The position numbers and the translations under genes are program-made. From NCBI RefSeq assembly GCF_000741535.1, contig NZ_JGYQ01000013.1, positions 62,001 through 126,000 on the forward strand: a DNA stretch of 64,000 nt. Reading direction: 5' to 3'. The notes beneath the pieces were generated by a model that saw only the letters and a list, made by a program, of their open reading frames with translations, was not told where the DNA came from and ran no database searches. Origin of the DNA: Bifidobacterium boum. GTDB lineage: Bacteria > Actinomycetota > Actinomycetes > Actinomycetales > Bifidobacteriaceae. How positions within the stretch are numbered: the stretch's first letter is position 1; every line of letters starts with the position of its first letter. This document shows, one piece after another, positions 45,949 through 56,774 of this stretch.

Positions 45949-46363
45949 GATGCCAGTATCGCGCATCGTGATGACGTGGAGATGAGCGCGCGGTGAATGC
46001 GTTTGCGAAATCGCGGGATATGGAAGAGGGACGGATGGGTTGGGGATCCATGGGGCGAAAGCATGACGGAATACCACGATCCCGCTCTTTACCTGCCCCA
46101 CTCTGTCTGACCATGGGGACCCCAGGCCCTCCACGCCAGCGGAATCGGTACCGATTCGCTTCGTATGGAAAGGATACCGAGGGGATGACAGACGGAATCG
46201 GAAAACGATGAAATAAGAAATGGCGGAATACCGCGGTTCTCGGGAAAGCACCCGTCACTGGAGTGTCTCAAGACACCGGCGAACGTTCCATACGATGGAT
46301 TTCGGCTGTCGATTCGCATGAAGCGGAACCAGCAGGCCGCACCCGTCCCACCAGTCGCCATAT
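45949..46363. other. Intergenic region with a family 3 repeat
   Basis: No gene was recognised. A family 3 copy sits at 46153-46181, with core CGTATGGAAAGGATACCGAG. Around it are other short motifs (for example GGCGGAATACCGCGGTTCTC) of unclear origin. Confidence 0.5.
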
Positions 46364-46401
46364 GCAGCGGGCCGGCTCCCGTACAGGAACCGGCCCGCTG
46401 C
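46364..46401 (-). terminator. Terminator of ptsI
   Basis: GCAGCGGGCCGG (46364-46375) pairs perfectly with CCGGCCCGCTGC (46390-46401), 24 bp past the ptsI stop. There is no clear T run. Confidence 0.65.
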
Positions 46402-46424
46402 ATTGCCAACGTGTCAAGCCTGGG

Positions 46425-48074
46425 TTATTCCGCCGGCTTGTAGAAATCGCCGTTCAACGCGGCGGCAGCCTTCTGCTTGGCTTCCTCGAAGGTGACCGAA
46501 GCGAGCTGGGCGCGTACATCGTCCAACGCGACCGGGGTCATGGACAGCGAGTTGACGCCGATACCGGCGAGTACGACCGCCAGATCCGGGTCAGCCGCAG
46601 CCTCACCGCACACGCCCACCGGCATGCCGTTGGCATTGCCCGCGTCCGCGATCAGTTTGATGGCGCGCAGCACCGCCGGATGCCATGCGGTCTGGTAGTG
46701 GGCCACGGAGCCGAGCGTACGATCGGCCGCGAGCGTGTACTGGGTCAAATCGTTCGTGCCGATTGATACGAAGTCCGCGACCTGGGCGACTTTGTCCGCC
46801 ATCAATGCGATTGACGGGACTTCGGCCATGACACCGACCTTCTTCAAACCCTTGGATTTGCCGAGCTTGACGAAGTAGTCGGCCTCCCACTGGTCGGCAA
46901 CCATCGGGACCATCACCCACAGGTCGGCATTGGTCTGGGCGTCGGCGCGCGCGATTGCCTCAAGCTGGTCCTCGAGGACCTTCTTGTGCACACGCAGGGT
47001 TCGCAAGCCACGCAGGCCGAGCGCCGGGTTCGGCTCATCCTCAGGCGTCAGGAACGGCAGCGGCTTGTCCGCGCCGGCATCCAGCATACGGATCACGACT
47101 TTCTTGCCGGGGAAGCGGCTGAGCAGCTTGGCATACGCCTCAGTCTGCTCTTCGACGCTCGGCGGCTCCTCGTTGCCGAGGAACAGGAATTCGGTGCGGA
47201 ACAGGCCCACGCCTTCGGCACCGTATTCGAGCGCCGGGTCGGCGTCCTCCGGCTTGCCGACATTGGCGAGCAGCGGAATGAGATGACCGTCCTTGGTCTG
47301 GCCGGGCTCGCCGCGCAGTTCCTTGGCTTTGGCGGCGTTCGCCTTCGCTTCGCGGGCTTCTGCGATTTCCGCTTCACTCGGATCGACGATCACCGTGCTC
47401 TTCGCGGCGTTGACTACGACGGTCTGCCCGTCCTTGATGTCATCCGCCCCTTGCGCGGACACCACAGCCACGATGCCGCGGGCGCGCGCCAGAATGGCGG
47501 TGTGGCTGGTCGGGCCGCCCTGACTGGTGACGATGGCGAGGGTCTTGTTCAGGTCGAGGGCCGCGGTGTCCGCCGGAGAAAGGTCCTCTGCGACAAGCAC
47601 GAACGGCGTGTCGCTTTGCGGAACACCCGGGGCGGGCAGACCCATGAGGTCCGCGATAACGCGCTGTCCGACATCATGCAAATCAGCCGCACGCTCGGCT
47701 TGATAGCCGCCGATGGCCTTGAACATCTCTTCGACCTGGCCGAAGCCTTCCAGCACTGCACGTTCGGCGGTCTTGCCGTTGGCAATGAGATTCTTGATGG
47801 ATTCGGCGAGCGACGGGTCGGAAGCGAACATCGCGATAGCCTGCAGAATCGGTGCGGCTTTCTTGGTGGCCTCATCGCCGTTTGCGGCTTCTTCTGCGCG
47901 ACGGTTGAGATCGGCGTTGACGGTGTTGAGCGCCTTGATTGCGCGATCGGTTTCCGTCTCGACGCTTACGCCCGGATTCCTTGGAGCATCGGAGGGTTCG
48001 GGAAGCGGGGCTGCCATGCGAATGACAGGACCGACTGCGACACCACGTCCGATACCAACACCAGTGATGACCAT
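46425..48074 (-). CDS. ptsI: PTS enzyme I (phosphoenolpyruvate-protein phosphotransferase)
   Basis: The 549-residue enzyme starts PTS sugar uptake by moving phosphate from PEP to HPr. GGPTSHTAILARARGIVAVV holds the phosphorylated His. The PEP-binding signature includes GVGLFRTEFLFLG and PFLTPEDEPNPALGLRGLR, and FVSIGTNDLTQYTLAADR is near the end. The start follows AAAGGAG. It is divergent from ptsH, so both PTS proteins are controlled from one 273-bp region rather than as a ptsHI operon. Confidence 0.97.
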   Translation of the reverse strand: MVITGVGIGRGVAVGPVIRMAAPLPEPSDAPRNPGVSVETETDRAIKALNTVNADLNRRAEEAANGDEATKKAAPILQAIAMFASDPSLAESIKNLIANGKTAERAVLEGFGQVEEMFKAIGGYQAERAADLHDVGQRVIADLMGLPAPGVPQSDTPFVLVAEDLSPADTAALDLNKTLAIVTSQGGPTSHTAILARARGIVAVVSAQGADDIKDGQTVVVNAAKSTVIVDPSEAEIAEAREAKANAAKAKELRGEPGQTKDGHLIPLLANVGKPEDADPALEYGAEGVGLFRTEFLFLGNEEPPSVEEQTEAYAKLLSRFPGKKVVIRMLDAGADKPLPFLTPEDEPNPALGLRGLRTLRVHKKVLEDQLEAIARADAQTNADLWVMVPMVADQWEADYFVKLGKSKGLKKVGVMAEVPSIALMADKVAQVADFVSIGTNDLTQYTLAADRTLGSVAHYQTAWHPAVLRAIKLIADAGNANGMPVGVCGEAAADPDLAVVLAGIGVNSLSMTPVALDDVRAQLASVTFEEAKQKAAAALNGDFYKPAE

Positions 48075-48159
48075 ACGAGCTCCTTTTGTCTTGTTGCCGG
48101 TTCCGCCAGCGGAAACCGTCTGGGGAAGTACTCACTTCATCGCGAGTACGCCTTTTCTG

Positions 48160-48242
48160 TTGTATCTCATTTTATACTACAAAATCCGCGACGCAACGCC
48201 GGTAAACGTTTTCTCTATTTCGGAAAAAGTATGCTATGCTGA
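48160..48242. promoter_or_regulatory. Shared ptsI/ptsH promoter region with LacI-type operator
   Basis: GGTAAACGTTTTCT (48201-48214) has the AAACGTTT core typical of LacI-family operators. A minus-strand -10 TATAAA lies in GTAGTATAAAATG, about 30 bp to the left. A plus-strand extended -10 TATGCT lies at 48230-48240. The LacI regulator at 48761 is a natural candidate to bind here. Confidence 0.55.
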
Positions 48243-48347
48243 GCTGTAGGGCGTCACACCAGTTGCGCAGCAGCTGCGATGGCGCGCAGCGGGAGCCCCG
48301 GCAACCGCGTATTGAATGACGTAGACTGACGCAAAGGAGTGTCTATC

Positions 48348-48611
48348 ATGGCAACCGCAACCCGTACCGCAACCATCAACGATCCTGTCGGCATCCACGC
48401 ACGCCCGGCAGCAGAGTTCGCCCAGGCGGCAACCGCTTCCGGCTGCGCGGTCACCATCGCCAAGCAGGGCGGCGCACCGGTCAACGCGAACAGCATCCTG
48501 TCGGTGATGGGCCTGGGCATCAAGCAGGGCGACACCATCGAAATCACCGTGGACGGCGAGAACGCGGACAGCATCGCGGACAATCTCGTGGCCACGATCA
48601 CCAAGGCCTGA
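48348..48611 (+). CDS. ptsH: PTS phosphocarrier protein HPr
   Basis: The 87-residue product has the active-site His in NDPVGIHARPAAEF and the region of the regulatory serine in VNANSILSVMGLGIKQGD. It passes phosphate from enzyme I to sugar-specific enzyme II. AAAGGAG lies eight bases before the ATG at 48348, so this start is preferred over an in-frame GTG at 48339. A hairpin terminator separates it from the LacI gene. Confidence 0.96.
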   Translation: MATATRTATINDPVGIHARPAAEFAQAATASGCAVTIAKQGGAPVNANSILSVMGLGIKQGDTIEITVDGENADSIADNLVATITKA

Positions 48612-48686
48612 TTGCGCCATCGCGTAGCACGCATCGCCGGTTTTCGCCGGTATCACGCGTCTGCGTATCCATTCAGACACGAATCA

Positions 48687-48722
48687 CGAACCGCCACGGC
48701 CATACACCGAGGCGGTTCGTTG
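48687..48722 (+). terminator. Terminator of ptsH
   Basis: CGAACCGCC (48687-48695) pairs with GGCGGTTCG (48711-48719), then TTGT. Confidence 0.75.
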
Positions 48723-48760
48723 TATTCTCGTGTCGAATCCAAGTTGACTGGAGATGCACC

Positions 48761-49819
48761 ATGACATCCGCCCGAGGCAAGCGACCGAACGCGTCCATCA
48801 CCAATGTCGCAGCCCTCGCCGACGTCTCCATCGCCACCGTTTCACGCGTCCTATCCGGCAGGAGAACCAAAGACGACGATATCGCCCGACGGGTGCGCCA
48901 AGCCGCAATCGAACTCGATTACGCCGTCAACAGCGCGGCGAGCGCACTGCGCAGCGACACGAGCAATATCATCGCCTTATCCTTGCCGGCAACGCCGAAT
49001 CCCCTCCATGCCGGCATTGTCGCCGCGATCAGCGATGCCGCAAGCGCCGCCGGCCGGCAACTGCTGGTCGGCACTGACAGCACTTCAGCGGGGCAACACC
49101 AACGGATCAAGGCATTCATCAGACGCAACGCCGACGGCATCATTGTGCTGCCCTGCCCGCGCTCCGGCACGTCTACCGCGCGCGGGCTGGCAACGGCGGA
49201 TACGCCCATCATCCAACTGTTCGGCTCCACCAACCTGCTGAGACACGATTGGATCAGCATCGATAATGGCGCGTCCATCGAACTGGCTGTCACCCATGTG
49301 GTTGAACGCGGAGCGCATTCCATCGCGTATTTCAGTGACGCGGTCGGCTCCAGCGAGGGGGCGCAAACCCTGCTCGCGTTTCAATCTTCGCTCAATATGC
49401 TTCACGCGCACGCCGACAGCGATTGGATCACCATCGCCGATGGTACGACGCAACGCGGGTTTGCTGACACCATGCGGATATTCGGCGATGCCTCGCGCGA
49501 GATTCCCGAAGCGATCATCTGCGCGTCCGTCGATACGGCTATCGGCGCGATGATTGCGCTCAACCAGCTCGCCATTGATGTGCCGAACCGGGTGCAGATC
49601 GTCAGTTTGCGAGATGACACGGCGGCCGCGACCAGTGTACCTTCCTTGACCGCGATGCGGGCTCCCCTACCGCAGATGGCTGCGGAGAGTCTGCGATTGA
49701 TCGCCAATGCCGGTGCCGCGACATCCGATGCCATGACGGTCGCGAGATTGCGCCGTCATGTGGCGTTCCCACGGCGTGTGGTGGCTAGGGGGTCCACCCG
49801 GCATGCTGCGGTCGCATGA
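48761..49819 (+). CDS. LacI-family transcriptional regulator
   Basis: The 352-residue protein has the LacI headpiece, SITNVAALADVSIATVSRVL and a hinge-like YAVNSAASALRSDTSNIIAL, then a periplasmic-binding-type core with ISIDNGASIELAVTHVVERG. Specificity is not readable from sequence. Its position after ptsH and the LacI-type palindrome between ptsI and ptsH suggest control of PTS genes, although bifidobacterial LacI proteins more often act on a neighbouring sugar operon. The ribosome binding site is CTGGAG. Confidence 0.9.
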   Translation: MTSARGKRPNASITNVAALADVSIATVSRVLSGRRTKDDDIARRVRQAAIELDYAVNSAASALRSDTSNIIALSLPATPNPLHAGIVAAISDAASAAGRQLLVGTDSTSAGQHQRIKAFIRRNADGIIVLPCPRSGTSTARGLATADTPIIQLFGSTNLLRHDWISIDNGASIELAVTHVVERGAHSIAYFSDAVGSSEGAQTLLAFQSSLNMLHAHADSDWITIADGTTQRGFADTMRIFGDASREIPEAIICASVDTAIGAMIALNQLAIDVPNRVQIVSLRDDTAAATSVPSLTAMRAPLPQMAAESLRLIANAGAATSDAMTVARLRRHVAFPRRVVARGSTRHAAVA

Positions 49820-49940
49820 TGGTGTGGATACCGCTCGTATTCTGTATGCGTGACGGCGTCTCCCTGTGCGGTTTGGCATTCCTGCGGTCCCGCCCCCGCT
49901 GTTCCTCGCTTGCCACTCCACGCCTGTGGTATCGAGTCCC

Positions 49941-49969
49941 GATGCACATCGTATGGAAAGGATACTATG
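49941..49969. repeat. GTRTGGAA-GATAC intergenic repeat (family 3)
   Basis: The core CGTATGGAAAGGATACTATG matches the copy at 46153 closely. It lies in the 207-bp gap between the convergent lacI and holB genes. Confidence 0.6.
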
Positions 49970-50026
49970 GCGCCGTGCGAGCCGCGGCATGACGCTGAAG
50001 CCGACATGCCGGTGCAACAAGCCGAA

Positions 50027-51178
50027 TCAGGCGAGCAGCGAGCAGAACAATGCTTCGAACACCAGCAGCGGGTTGCCGTTGCCGGCAAGCCGGCGTCGTG
50101 CCGTCGCGATGTCTTCCATCCGTCGCACCGCGTCACGTCGCGTGAGTTTGACCGACAATTCGGTGATCGCCGTCCGGTTTTCAAGATTCACCAGCCCGAC
50201 CGCATCATCAGCGTTGTTCTGCAATACGGCGACATCCCGGTAAATACTGGCCACTGTAGTCAGCGCACGGTCGAGCACATCACGCGAACGTCTGGTGGCG
50301 CGGCGTTTGAGATCATCTTTCTTGCTGATCGCATGGTAGGCGGAACGCAGTTTGGGCGGAATGCGATCCTTCTCCCCCAAACCGTTCACGCGCCTGAATT
50401 CCTGCTCGTCGCGTGCGGCTTGACGGTCGACGTCGGCCTGGGCTTGGGCTTTGGCGTTGTCGGTGAGTCTGCCGGCGAGCAGCACGGCGTCCGAAGCCCT
50501 GCGCATGCCCAGTACGCCAACCACCAGCTCGTCACGGTCGGCGAGCACCTGATCGTCTTTGGCATACAGCCGGGCGATACCGATATGCCCTTCGGCGAGC
50601 CGTGCCGAGCGTGCCGCCAATGCCGGATCCACGCCGTCATGCTCCTCAAGGAACTGGGCGACCGCACGGTTGGATGGCACGGCTAGGTTCACGATGCGGG
50701 TACGCGAGCGGATGGTCGGCAGCACATCCTGCGCACTCGGGGCGCATAGCAGCCAGATGGTGTGTTCCGAAGGCTCTTCGATCTCTTTGAGCAGCACATT
50801 GGTAGTGCGTTCAAGCATGCGATCGACATCTTCGATGATGATGATGCGCCACGGCGACATGCTCGGCATCTGCTCGGACACGCCGATAAGCTCGCGTACT
50901 TCGTCGATACCGATGGTCACTTTGTCGGTTGACAGGACGGTGACATCCGGATGCGTACCGGCGAATACGAGATGCGTGGCGCGGGTCGGCTCATCGCTCA
51001 GCCCGTGGTCAGGGCTTTCCAAGGCGGCGGCGAACGCCTTGGCGACATTCGAGCGTCCCGATCCGGGCGGCCCGCAGATCAGCCATGATTGGGCGATGGC
51101 TTTGGGGTCGCCTGCGGCGATGGCGCTCAACTGGCTGACCACGGGTTGCTGTCCGACAATCGAATCCCATACGCTCAT
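50027..51178 (-). CDS. holB: DNA polymerase III, delta-prime subunit
   Basis: The 383-residue clamp-loader subunit opens [20 protein letters not shown]. The P-loop-like segment [19 protein letters not shown] has RS in place of the usual KT/KS, as expected for a non-hydrolysing delta-prime. [20 protein letters not shown] and [20 protein letters not shown], with the SRC-like region [10 protein letters not shown], complete the AAA core. Its start overlaps the tmk stop by four bases (ATGA), which indicates translational coupling. Confidence 0.93.
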   Translation of the reverse strand: MSVWDSIVGQQPVVSQLSAIAAGDPKAIAQSWLICGPPGSGRSNVAKAFAAALESPDHGLSDEPTRATHLVFAGTHPDVTVLSTDKVTIGIDEVRELIGVSEQMPSMSPWRIIIIEDVDRMLERTTNVLLKEIEEPSEHTIWLLCAPSAQDVLPTIRSRTRIVNLAVPSNRAVAQFLEEHDGVDPALAARSARLAEGHIGIARLYAKDDQVLADRDELVVGVLGMRRASDAVLLAGRLTDNAKAQAQADVDRQAARDEQEFRRVNGLGEKDRIPPKLRSAYHAISKKDDLKRRATRRSRDVLDRALTTVASIYRDVAVLQNNADDAVGLVNLENRTAITELSVKLTRRDAVRRMEDIATARRRLAGNGNPLLVFEALFCSLLA

Positions 51179-51846
51179 GGCCTGCGCTCCCCCGCCTGTC
51201 CCGCCGTCGATGCGGTTGCCGGTGCTCCAAGCAGCGTCTCGATATCCGTCTGGATGGTATGCCAGACCTCCTCAATACCGGCGGACGCGTCGACAATCAG
51301 GAACCGTTCAGGGTCGGCTTGGGCGAGTTTCAGGAATTCTTCGCGCGTACGGCGTTGGAAATCCATTCCGGCTGCTTCCATACGGTCTTCCCCGTGGACA
51401 AGCCGACCGTGGGAGAGTACAGGATCGATATCAAGCAGGTAGGTGCGTCGCGGCAACAATCCGCCGGTCGCCCACATGCTCAGGTCTCGCACATCGCCTG
51501 CCGTCAGTTCACGCCCACCGGCCTGATAGGCGAGCGAGGAGTCAAGATACCGGTCCGTGATGACCACGGCACCGCGCTCAAGCGCCGGCGTGATGACCTG
51601 CGCGACATGCTGCGCCCGATCGGCCGCGAACAGCAGGGCTTCGGCGCGTGGAGCGATATCGCCGCCATGCAGCAGTATCTGGCGAAGCTGTACGCCAAGC
51701 TCCGTGCCGCCGGGCTCACGCGTCACCACCACGGTTCGTCCGCGTTCGGTGAGATATGTACGCAGGCGTTCGACCTGTGTGGTCTTGCCCGCCCCGTCAA
51801 CGCCTTCGAAGGAGACGAACAGGCCTGTTGGGGCGTGTGCGGTCAT
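51175..51846 (-). CDS. tmk: Thymidylate kinase
   Basis: The 223-residue enzyme phosphorylates dTMP to dTDP. The P-loop is [12 protein letters not shown], the DRX motif is [16 protein letters not shown], and [18 protein letters not shown] is conserved. The C-terminal 25 residues extend past the usual length. It overlaps topA by one base and holB by four, making topA-tmk-holB a tight replication operon on the minus strand. Confidence 0.96.
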   Translation of the reverse strand: MTAHAPTGLFVSFEGVDGAGKTTQVERLRTYLTERGRTVVVTREPGGTELGVQLRQILLHGGDIAPRAEALLFAADRAQHVAQVITPALERGAVVITDRYLDSSLAYQAGGRELTAGDVRDLSMWATGGLLPRRTYLLDIDPVLSHGRLVHGEDRMEAAGMDFQRRTREEFLKLAQADPERFLIVDASAGIEEVWHTIQTDIETLLGAPATASTAGQAGERRP

Positions 51847-54767
51847 TACTCCTCCTTGGTGGCGGTTGTCGTGCTACGCTTCGCGCGTGTTCTGGTGGAC
51901 GCCGACGATGCGGCGGTTTTCTTCGCCGCGCGCTTCGTGGCGGTGGTTTTCTTGGCTGTCGTGCGCTTCGCCGTGGTCTTCTTCGCGGTGCTCTTGCGGG
52001 TGCGACGCTTGGATGGCCCGGCGGCACGCTTTTCGGCGAGCAGACGGAACGCTTCCTGCGGTTCGATGGATTCCGGCGTGTACTGTTTGGGCAGCGTGCG
52101 GTTCGTCTCACCGTCGGTGATGTACGCCCCGTAGAAGCCGTCCTTGATGGTCACTGGCTTGCCGGTGTCCGGATCATTGCCCAGTTCGCGTAGCGGCGGC
52201 TTGGCTGTACCGCGGCCACGGCCACGACCGTACTTCGGCTGGGCGAACAGTTCCTTGGCTTTGGCGATGTCAACAGTGAAGATTTCGTCCTCGCTGCCGA
52301 GTGACCTGGTGTCGGTGCTGCCGTCGGCTGCGGTTTTGGTCAGATACGGGCCGTACCTGCCGTTGTTGGCTGCGATGGTCACTTGGCTGACTTCACCGGT
52401 TTTCGCGTCTGTTTCTTCGAACGTTCCGACCGTGCGCGGCAGACTCAACAGTTGCAAGGCCTGTTCAAGCGTGATGCTTTCCGGTTTCATCGATTTGAAC
52501 AATGAAGCCATTTTCGGCTTGGGGGTGGCGGCTTTTTTGCTGCTCTTGCGCGTACCGGATGCCGTCTCAGCCTGTTCAGACTGCGGTATGGTCAGGGACA
52601 CGTAGGGACCGAATCGTCCGTTGCGTACTTCCACGATACCGCCGGTCGCCGGATCGGTGCCCAATTCGCGCGGACCGCCGGCATTGCTTTCAATCAGCTG
52701 ATGGCCTTGTTCGACCGTCAACTCGTCAGGGGCGAGCGTGGGCGGCAGGGAGGCGCGCTTGGGGTTGCCTTCGGCATCCAAGTGGTTCATATCCTCAAGA
52801 TACGGGCCGTAGCGTCCCACACGCACGTGCAGGCCGTCGCCGATTTCAATGGTGTTGATGGCGCGGGCGTCGATGTCGCCAAGCTGGGCGACCTGCTGCT
52901 GCAAGCCTTCATGCGCTTCGTCCGCATTCGTCGCCGCGCCGTCACCGGATCCGAAGTAGAAGCGGGTCAGCCAATCCTTGCCGGTTTCCTTGCCGCGTGC
53001 GATGCGGTCGAGGCCGTTCTCCATATCCGCGGTGAACTGGTAGTCCACGTACTTCGGGAAGTTCGTTTCCAGGAGTTTGACCACGGCGAACGCCAGCCAC
53101 GATGGAATCAGCGCCCTGCCGCGCTCATACACGTAGCCGCGGTCGATGATGGTGGAAATAATGCTCGCGTAGGTTGACGGGCGGCCGATTTCCTTGGCTT
53201 CCAAGGTTTTGACCAGCGATGCTTCAGTGTAGCGTGCCGGCGGTTGCGTCTCATGGCCATCGGCGTTGACTTCGTCAGCGGTGAGGACATCACCCTGATG
53301 CATCGGTGGCAAGGAGGTGTTCTCATCATCCTTGGCGGCTGTTTTCACGGATGCAGTGCCTTTGGCCGCGGTTGCCGGCTGTGCGGCACGCTTGCCTTCG
53401 CCGGTCGCACGCATGAAGCCGGGGAATTCGATAACCGTGCCGGATGCTTGGAATACCGCGTCGCCACGGGGTCCGGCCGGTGCGCTCAGTCGCACGGTTG
53501 CGGTCGAACCAGTCGCGTCAGCCATTTGGGACGCAAGCGTACGCTGCCAGATCAGCCGGTACAGTTTCGCCTGATCGGCGGGAACCTTGCTCGCCACATC
53601 CTCAGGGTCACGGAAGCTGGAGCCTGCCGGACGGATGCATTCGTGCGCTTCCTGCGCGCCAGCGGTCTTGGTCGCATACTGCTTGGGGGCGTCAGACAGG
53701 AACTTGGTGCCGAAGTGGAATTCGACGGCGTTGCGTGCCGCAGCGATCGCCTCTTGGGACAGTGTGACCGAATCGGTACGCATATACGTGATGAAACCGT
53801 TCTCATACAGGCCTTGGGCCGCTCGCATCGTCTGACGGGAGCTCATACCGAGACGGTTTCCGGCGGTCTGTTGCAGTGTGGACGTGGTGAACGGAGGCAG
53901 CGGACGTCTGCGGTAAGGGCGGGTTTCCATGGATTGCACGGTGAATGCCGCTTCACGCAGCGTCTGTGCGACAGCGGCGGCGCTTTCGGCATCCAACTGG
54001 CAGACGTTGTCGGCGAATCCGGCGGGGGTGAGTTTACCGTCCGCGCCGAAATCCTTGGACGTGGCCAGCCGCTTGCCGTCCAGCTGGATCATGCGCGCAT
54101 CGAATCGCACCGGTTCGCCTTCCGCGCCCGGAGCCGACAGGGATGCCACGACATCCCAATACGGGGCTTTGACGAATGCCATACGCTCACGCTCACGCTC
54201 GACAATCAGGCGCGTGGCCACCGACTGCACGCGGCCGGCCGACAGTCCCGGCCCTACTTTGCGCCACAGCACGGGGGACAGCTCATAGCCGTACAGGCGG
54301 TCAAGTACACGACGCGTCTCCTGCGCATCCACCATATGGTCATCGACATCTCGCGTCTTGGTCAGTGAGGCTTTAATCGCTTCAGGGGTGATCTCGTGGA
54401 ACACCATGCGTTTGACCGGGACCTTCGGCTTCAACGTTTGGACCAAATGCCAGGCGATCGCCTCGCCTTCGCGATCCTCATCAGTCGCCAGATATAGTTC
54501 GTCAGCGTTCTTCAACGCCTCCTTGAGCTGGGAGACGGTCTTTTTCTTGTCAGGGCCGACAATGTAATACGGCTCGAACCCGTCATTGACATCGACACCG
54601 AACTTGCCGTACTTCTCTTTCTTGGCAGCCGGCACCTGGCTGGGCTGGGCGAGGTCGCGGATATGACCGACCGACGCGAGCACGGTGTACCCATCACCCA
54701 AGTATCCCGCGATCTTCTTCGCTTTCGTCGGAGACTCCACGATAACAAGCTTTGTGCCGGCTGCCAT
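51846..54767 (-). CDS. topA: DNA topoisomerase I
   Basis: The 973-residue type IA enzyme relaxes negative supercoils. The Toprim domain has [18 protein letters not shown] and the metal site [15 protein letters not shown]. The active-site Tyr is in [15 protein letters not shown]. After the core come several C-terminal topoisomerase repeats visible as [15 protein letters not shown] and [15 protein letters not shown], then a Lys/Ala/Thr-rich tail ([18 protein letters not shown]) that is common in actinobacteria and binds DNA non-specifically. The start follows AAGGAGG. Confidence 0.97.
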   Translation of the reverse strand: MAAGTKLVIVESPTKAKKIAGYLGDGYTVLASVGHIRDLAQPSQVPAAKKEKYGKFGVDVNDGFEPYYIVGPDKKKTVSQLKEALKNADELYLATDEDREGEAIAWHLVQTLKPKVPVKRMVFHEITPEAIKASLTKTRDVDDHMVDAQETRRVLDRLYGYELSPVLWRKVGPGLSAGRVQSVATRLIVERERERMAFVKAPYWDVVASLSAPGAEGEPVRFDARMIQLDGKRLATSKDFGADGKLTPAGFADNVCQLDAESAAAVAQTLREAAFTVQSMETRPYRRRPLPPFTTSTLQQTAGNRLGMSSRQTMRAAQGLYENGFITYMRTDSVTLSQEAIAAARNAVEFHFGTKFLSDAPKQYATKTAGAQEAHECIRPAGSSFRDPEDVASKVPADQAKLYRLIWQRTLASQMADATGSTATVRLSAPAGPRGDAVFQASGTVIEFPGFMRATGEGKRAAQPATAAKGTASVKTAAKDDENTSLPPMHQGDVLTADEVNADGHETQPPARYTEASLVKTLEAKEIGRPSTYASIISTIIDRGYVYERGRALIPSWLAFAVVKLLETNFPKYVDYQFTADMENGLDRIARGKETGKDWLTRFYFGSGDGAATNADEAHEGLQQQVAQLGDIDARAINTIEIGDGLHVRVGRYGPYLEDMNHLDAEGNPKRASLPPTLAPDELTVEQGHQLIESNAGGPRELGTDPATGGIVEVRNGRFGPYVSLTIPQSEQAETASGTRKSSKKAATPKPKMASLFKSMKPESITLEQALQLLSLPRTVGTFEETDAKTGEVSQVTIAANNGRYGPYLTKTAADGSTDTRSLGSEDEIFTVDIAKAKELFAQPKYGRGRGRGTAKPPLRELGNDPDTGKPVTIKDGFYGAYITDGETNRTLPKQYTPESIEPQEAFRLLAEKRAAGPSKRRTRKSTAKKTTAKRTTAKKTTATKRAAKKTAASSASTRTRAKRSTTTATKEE

Positions 54768-54843
54768 TGCCCCTCCTTAATACTGTGTACGGAACGCCAT
54801 CATACTCACGGAGCATGGCCAACGTCGTATCTGGTGTGCCGTG

Positions 54844-56352
54844 TTACTTGGATGGCGGGGCCGGCGGAGCGCCGACCAAGCCGAGTTTCGTCAACGGGGA
54901 TGCGGTCAATTGTCGAAGCGCGAGCACCAGACCGAACACCAGCAAAGACGCTGCGGAAACCAGCATCACCGTCGCCGCGCACGCCCCCGCCTGCGTCCAC
55001 TGTGCCCGCAGCGACAGTCCGGGCGCGATCTGCCATAGCAGGTATCCGCCATACAGGGCGATCATGATACCGCCGGTGATCATAACGCTGCCCACAATCT
55101 GGATACTCGCCGACGCCGTACGCGTACCGATTTCATCCATGCCGGTCGTACGCGTGAACGCCAGCATAAGCAGCGCCCAACCGCCGACAATCAACAAGCT
55201 CATCACCACATCCGTAGGACGATGCCATTTGGCCGCCACCAGCGACAGTGCGGTAAGCAAAGCGTACGCCGACCCCACCAGTGCGCACACGGCACGCCAT
55301 GCGCGCGGCACCGCACACATCAAAACAACAGCGGCCGCCGCAGCAAGAATCGTATGCCCCGAAGGCGCGGTGTTATTGGGCGAAGAATCAATATTTTGCA
55401 AGTATGGTCGCGGCAACACGCCTTTGAGCAGCTCAGAGCCGTAACACAGAGCCGTAAACACGACCAGTTGCCCGAGCATCCACCAGCGTCGCCGTATCGC
55501 GGCAACCGCCACGCCTACGACGGCGAGCGCCACGCTGATGATGATAATCGTGCTTGACGCGGTCAACATATGGACCATCGCACGCAACCATGAAGGCAGT
55601 GAGCCGTCCAGCAGCGTCCACACTTCGTCATCAAAATTCTGCCCGTTGGCGGTCCGCACGCCAAGCCACCACACACCGGCGGAGGCGGCGAGCAGCATCA
55701 GGCCGAATACGATGCACAGGATCGTGCTTGACAGGCGTGGATGAATCGCCAACGGGTCAGGCTGGGCGAGGCCCTGATCCATGTTGTCTACCGACAAGTC
55801 GTCGGCGACAGGTCCGGACGGATTCGCCTGCGGGGCATCCGTCGAAGTCGTGGACACCCGCGATGATGCCGGCAGCGGGCCGTCAAAACCCGGTGCGTCC
55901 TCTGTCTGCGGTTCGAACGGCGTGAACGTCAAGGATGGCCGGGGCTGCCACTGGACGTCTTGATGGTCGGGAACCGGCGTGAACACCGGGACCGATGACG
56001 TGGCCAAGGTTGGAGCCGGTGAATCTGCAGCGACAGGCTGCGGCACGGCGGGCTGCGGGGCTGCGGAGTGTGACGCGGCCGGCGGCTGGGTTGAAGATTG
56101 CGGAGCCGGAGTCCGGGCCGGGGGAATCGGTACGGCGGCACCATGCACATCCGGCGCCGCGCCCTCCTGCGATTCCGTGGGTTGTTCCGGAGAGCGTGGG
56201 GCAGGTGGCGGCACCGGGGATCCGGCCGTTACCATTGCCGGCGCGTCCTGCGCCTGACCAGCCGGCGAGGTCTGGCCGGGTTGCGGCATCCATCCGGCTT
56301 GTTCGGTTTGGCCTGCCTGCGACACCAACGGCTCTTGTTCATTCTCATCCAT
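54844..56352 (-). CDS. PAP2-family membrane phosphatase with Pro-rich N-terminus
   Basis: The 502-residue protein has a Pro/Gln/Ala-rich cytoplasmic region of about 200 residues, then about seven transmembrane segments with the PAP2 motifs: LKGVLPRPYL (KX5RP-type), APSGHTI (PSGH) and LVAAKWHRPTDVV (the RX5HX3D-type end). Members dephosphorylate undecaprenyl pyrophosphate or phosphatidic acid. The ATG at 56352 is chosen: no ribosome binding site exists, and the -10-like TATAGT ends eight bases upstream, suggesting a leaderless start. A GTG two codons earlier is an alternative. Confidence 0.85.
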   Translation of the reverse strand: MDENEQEPLVSQAGQTEQAGWMPQPGQTSPAGQAQDAPAMVTAGSPVPPPAPRSPEQPTESQEGAAPDVHGAAVPIPPARTPAPQSSTQPPAASHSAAPQPAVPQPVAADSPAPTLATSSVPVFTPVPDHQDVQWQPRPSLTFTPFEPQTEDAPGFDGPLPASSRVSTTSTDAPQANPSGPVADDLSVDNMDQGLAQPDPLAIHPRLSSTILCIVFGLMLLAASAGVWWLGVRTANGQNFDDEVWTLLDGSLPSWLRAMVHMLTASSTIIIISVALAVVGVAVAAIRRRWWMLGQLVVFTALCYGSELLKGVLPRPYLQNIDSSPNNTAPSGHTILAAAAAVVLMCAVPRAWRAVCALVGSAYALLTALSLVAAKWHRPTDVVMSLLIVGGWALLMLAFTRTTGMDEIGTRTASASIQIVGSVMITGGIMIALYGGYLLWQIAPGLSLRAQWTQAGACAATVMLVSAASLLVFGLVLALRQLTASPLTKLGLVGAPPAPPSK

Positions 56353-56605
56353 AGTCACCGACTATACCTGCCGCCATCGTGCACACCGTCTGCCATCCCG
56401 GTGATTGTTCACAAGCGCGGCACATGAAAGCAGACGAGAATACCGATACGGCGGTTCTGTCACACCAGCCACGAACCGTTGTCCAAACGCCGGCTCCTCT
56501 TGTTTCTGCGATGCTGAGACCCCATGAGCGTCGTTAGAAGGATTCGTTCCACACCACAATCTTCACGACAATCCCGGCCCCTATGCCGCGGATGGTAAAA
56601 GAAAA

Positions 56606-56687
56606 CCTCCGCACACCCGTCAGAGGCCACTTACCCTTGCTGCATTCCTGCCCTGGGGGAGTTGGGTGACGTAACGCCATGCGGAGG
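56606..56687 (-). ncRNA. ffs: Signal recognition particle RNA, small bacterial type
   Basis: The ends CCTCCGCA and TGCGGAGG pair. The apical domain reads CCCAGGGCAGGAATGCAGCA then AGGGTAAG, the conserved symmetric-loop and GGAA-like tetraloop region of bacterial 4.5S RNA that binds Ffh. A T-rich stretch (TTTTCTTTT) after the 3' end on the minus strand serves as terminator. Confidence 0.9.
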
Positions 56688-56774
56688 CGTATGCGAGTAT
56701 ACACCAATGGCGGGGACAACACGAATCAGCTGCGCGCAACAGTTCACCCCATGTCGCCACGGCCCCCTACCCGA

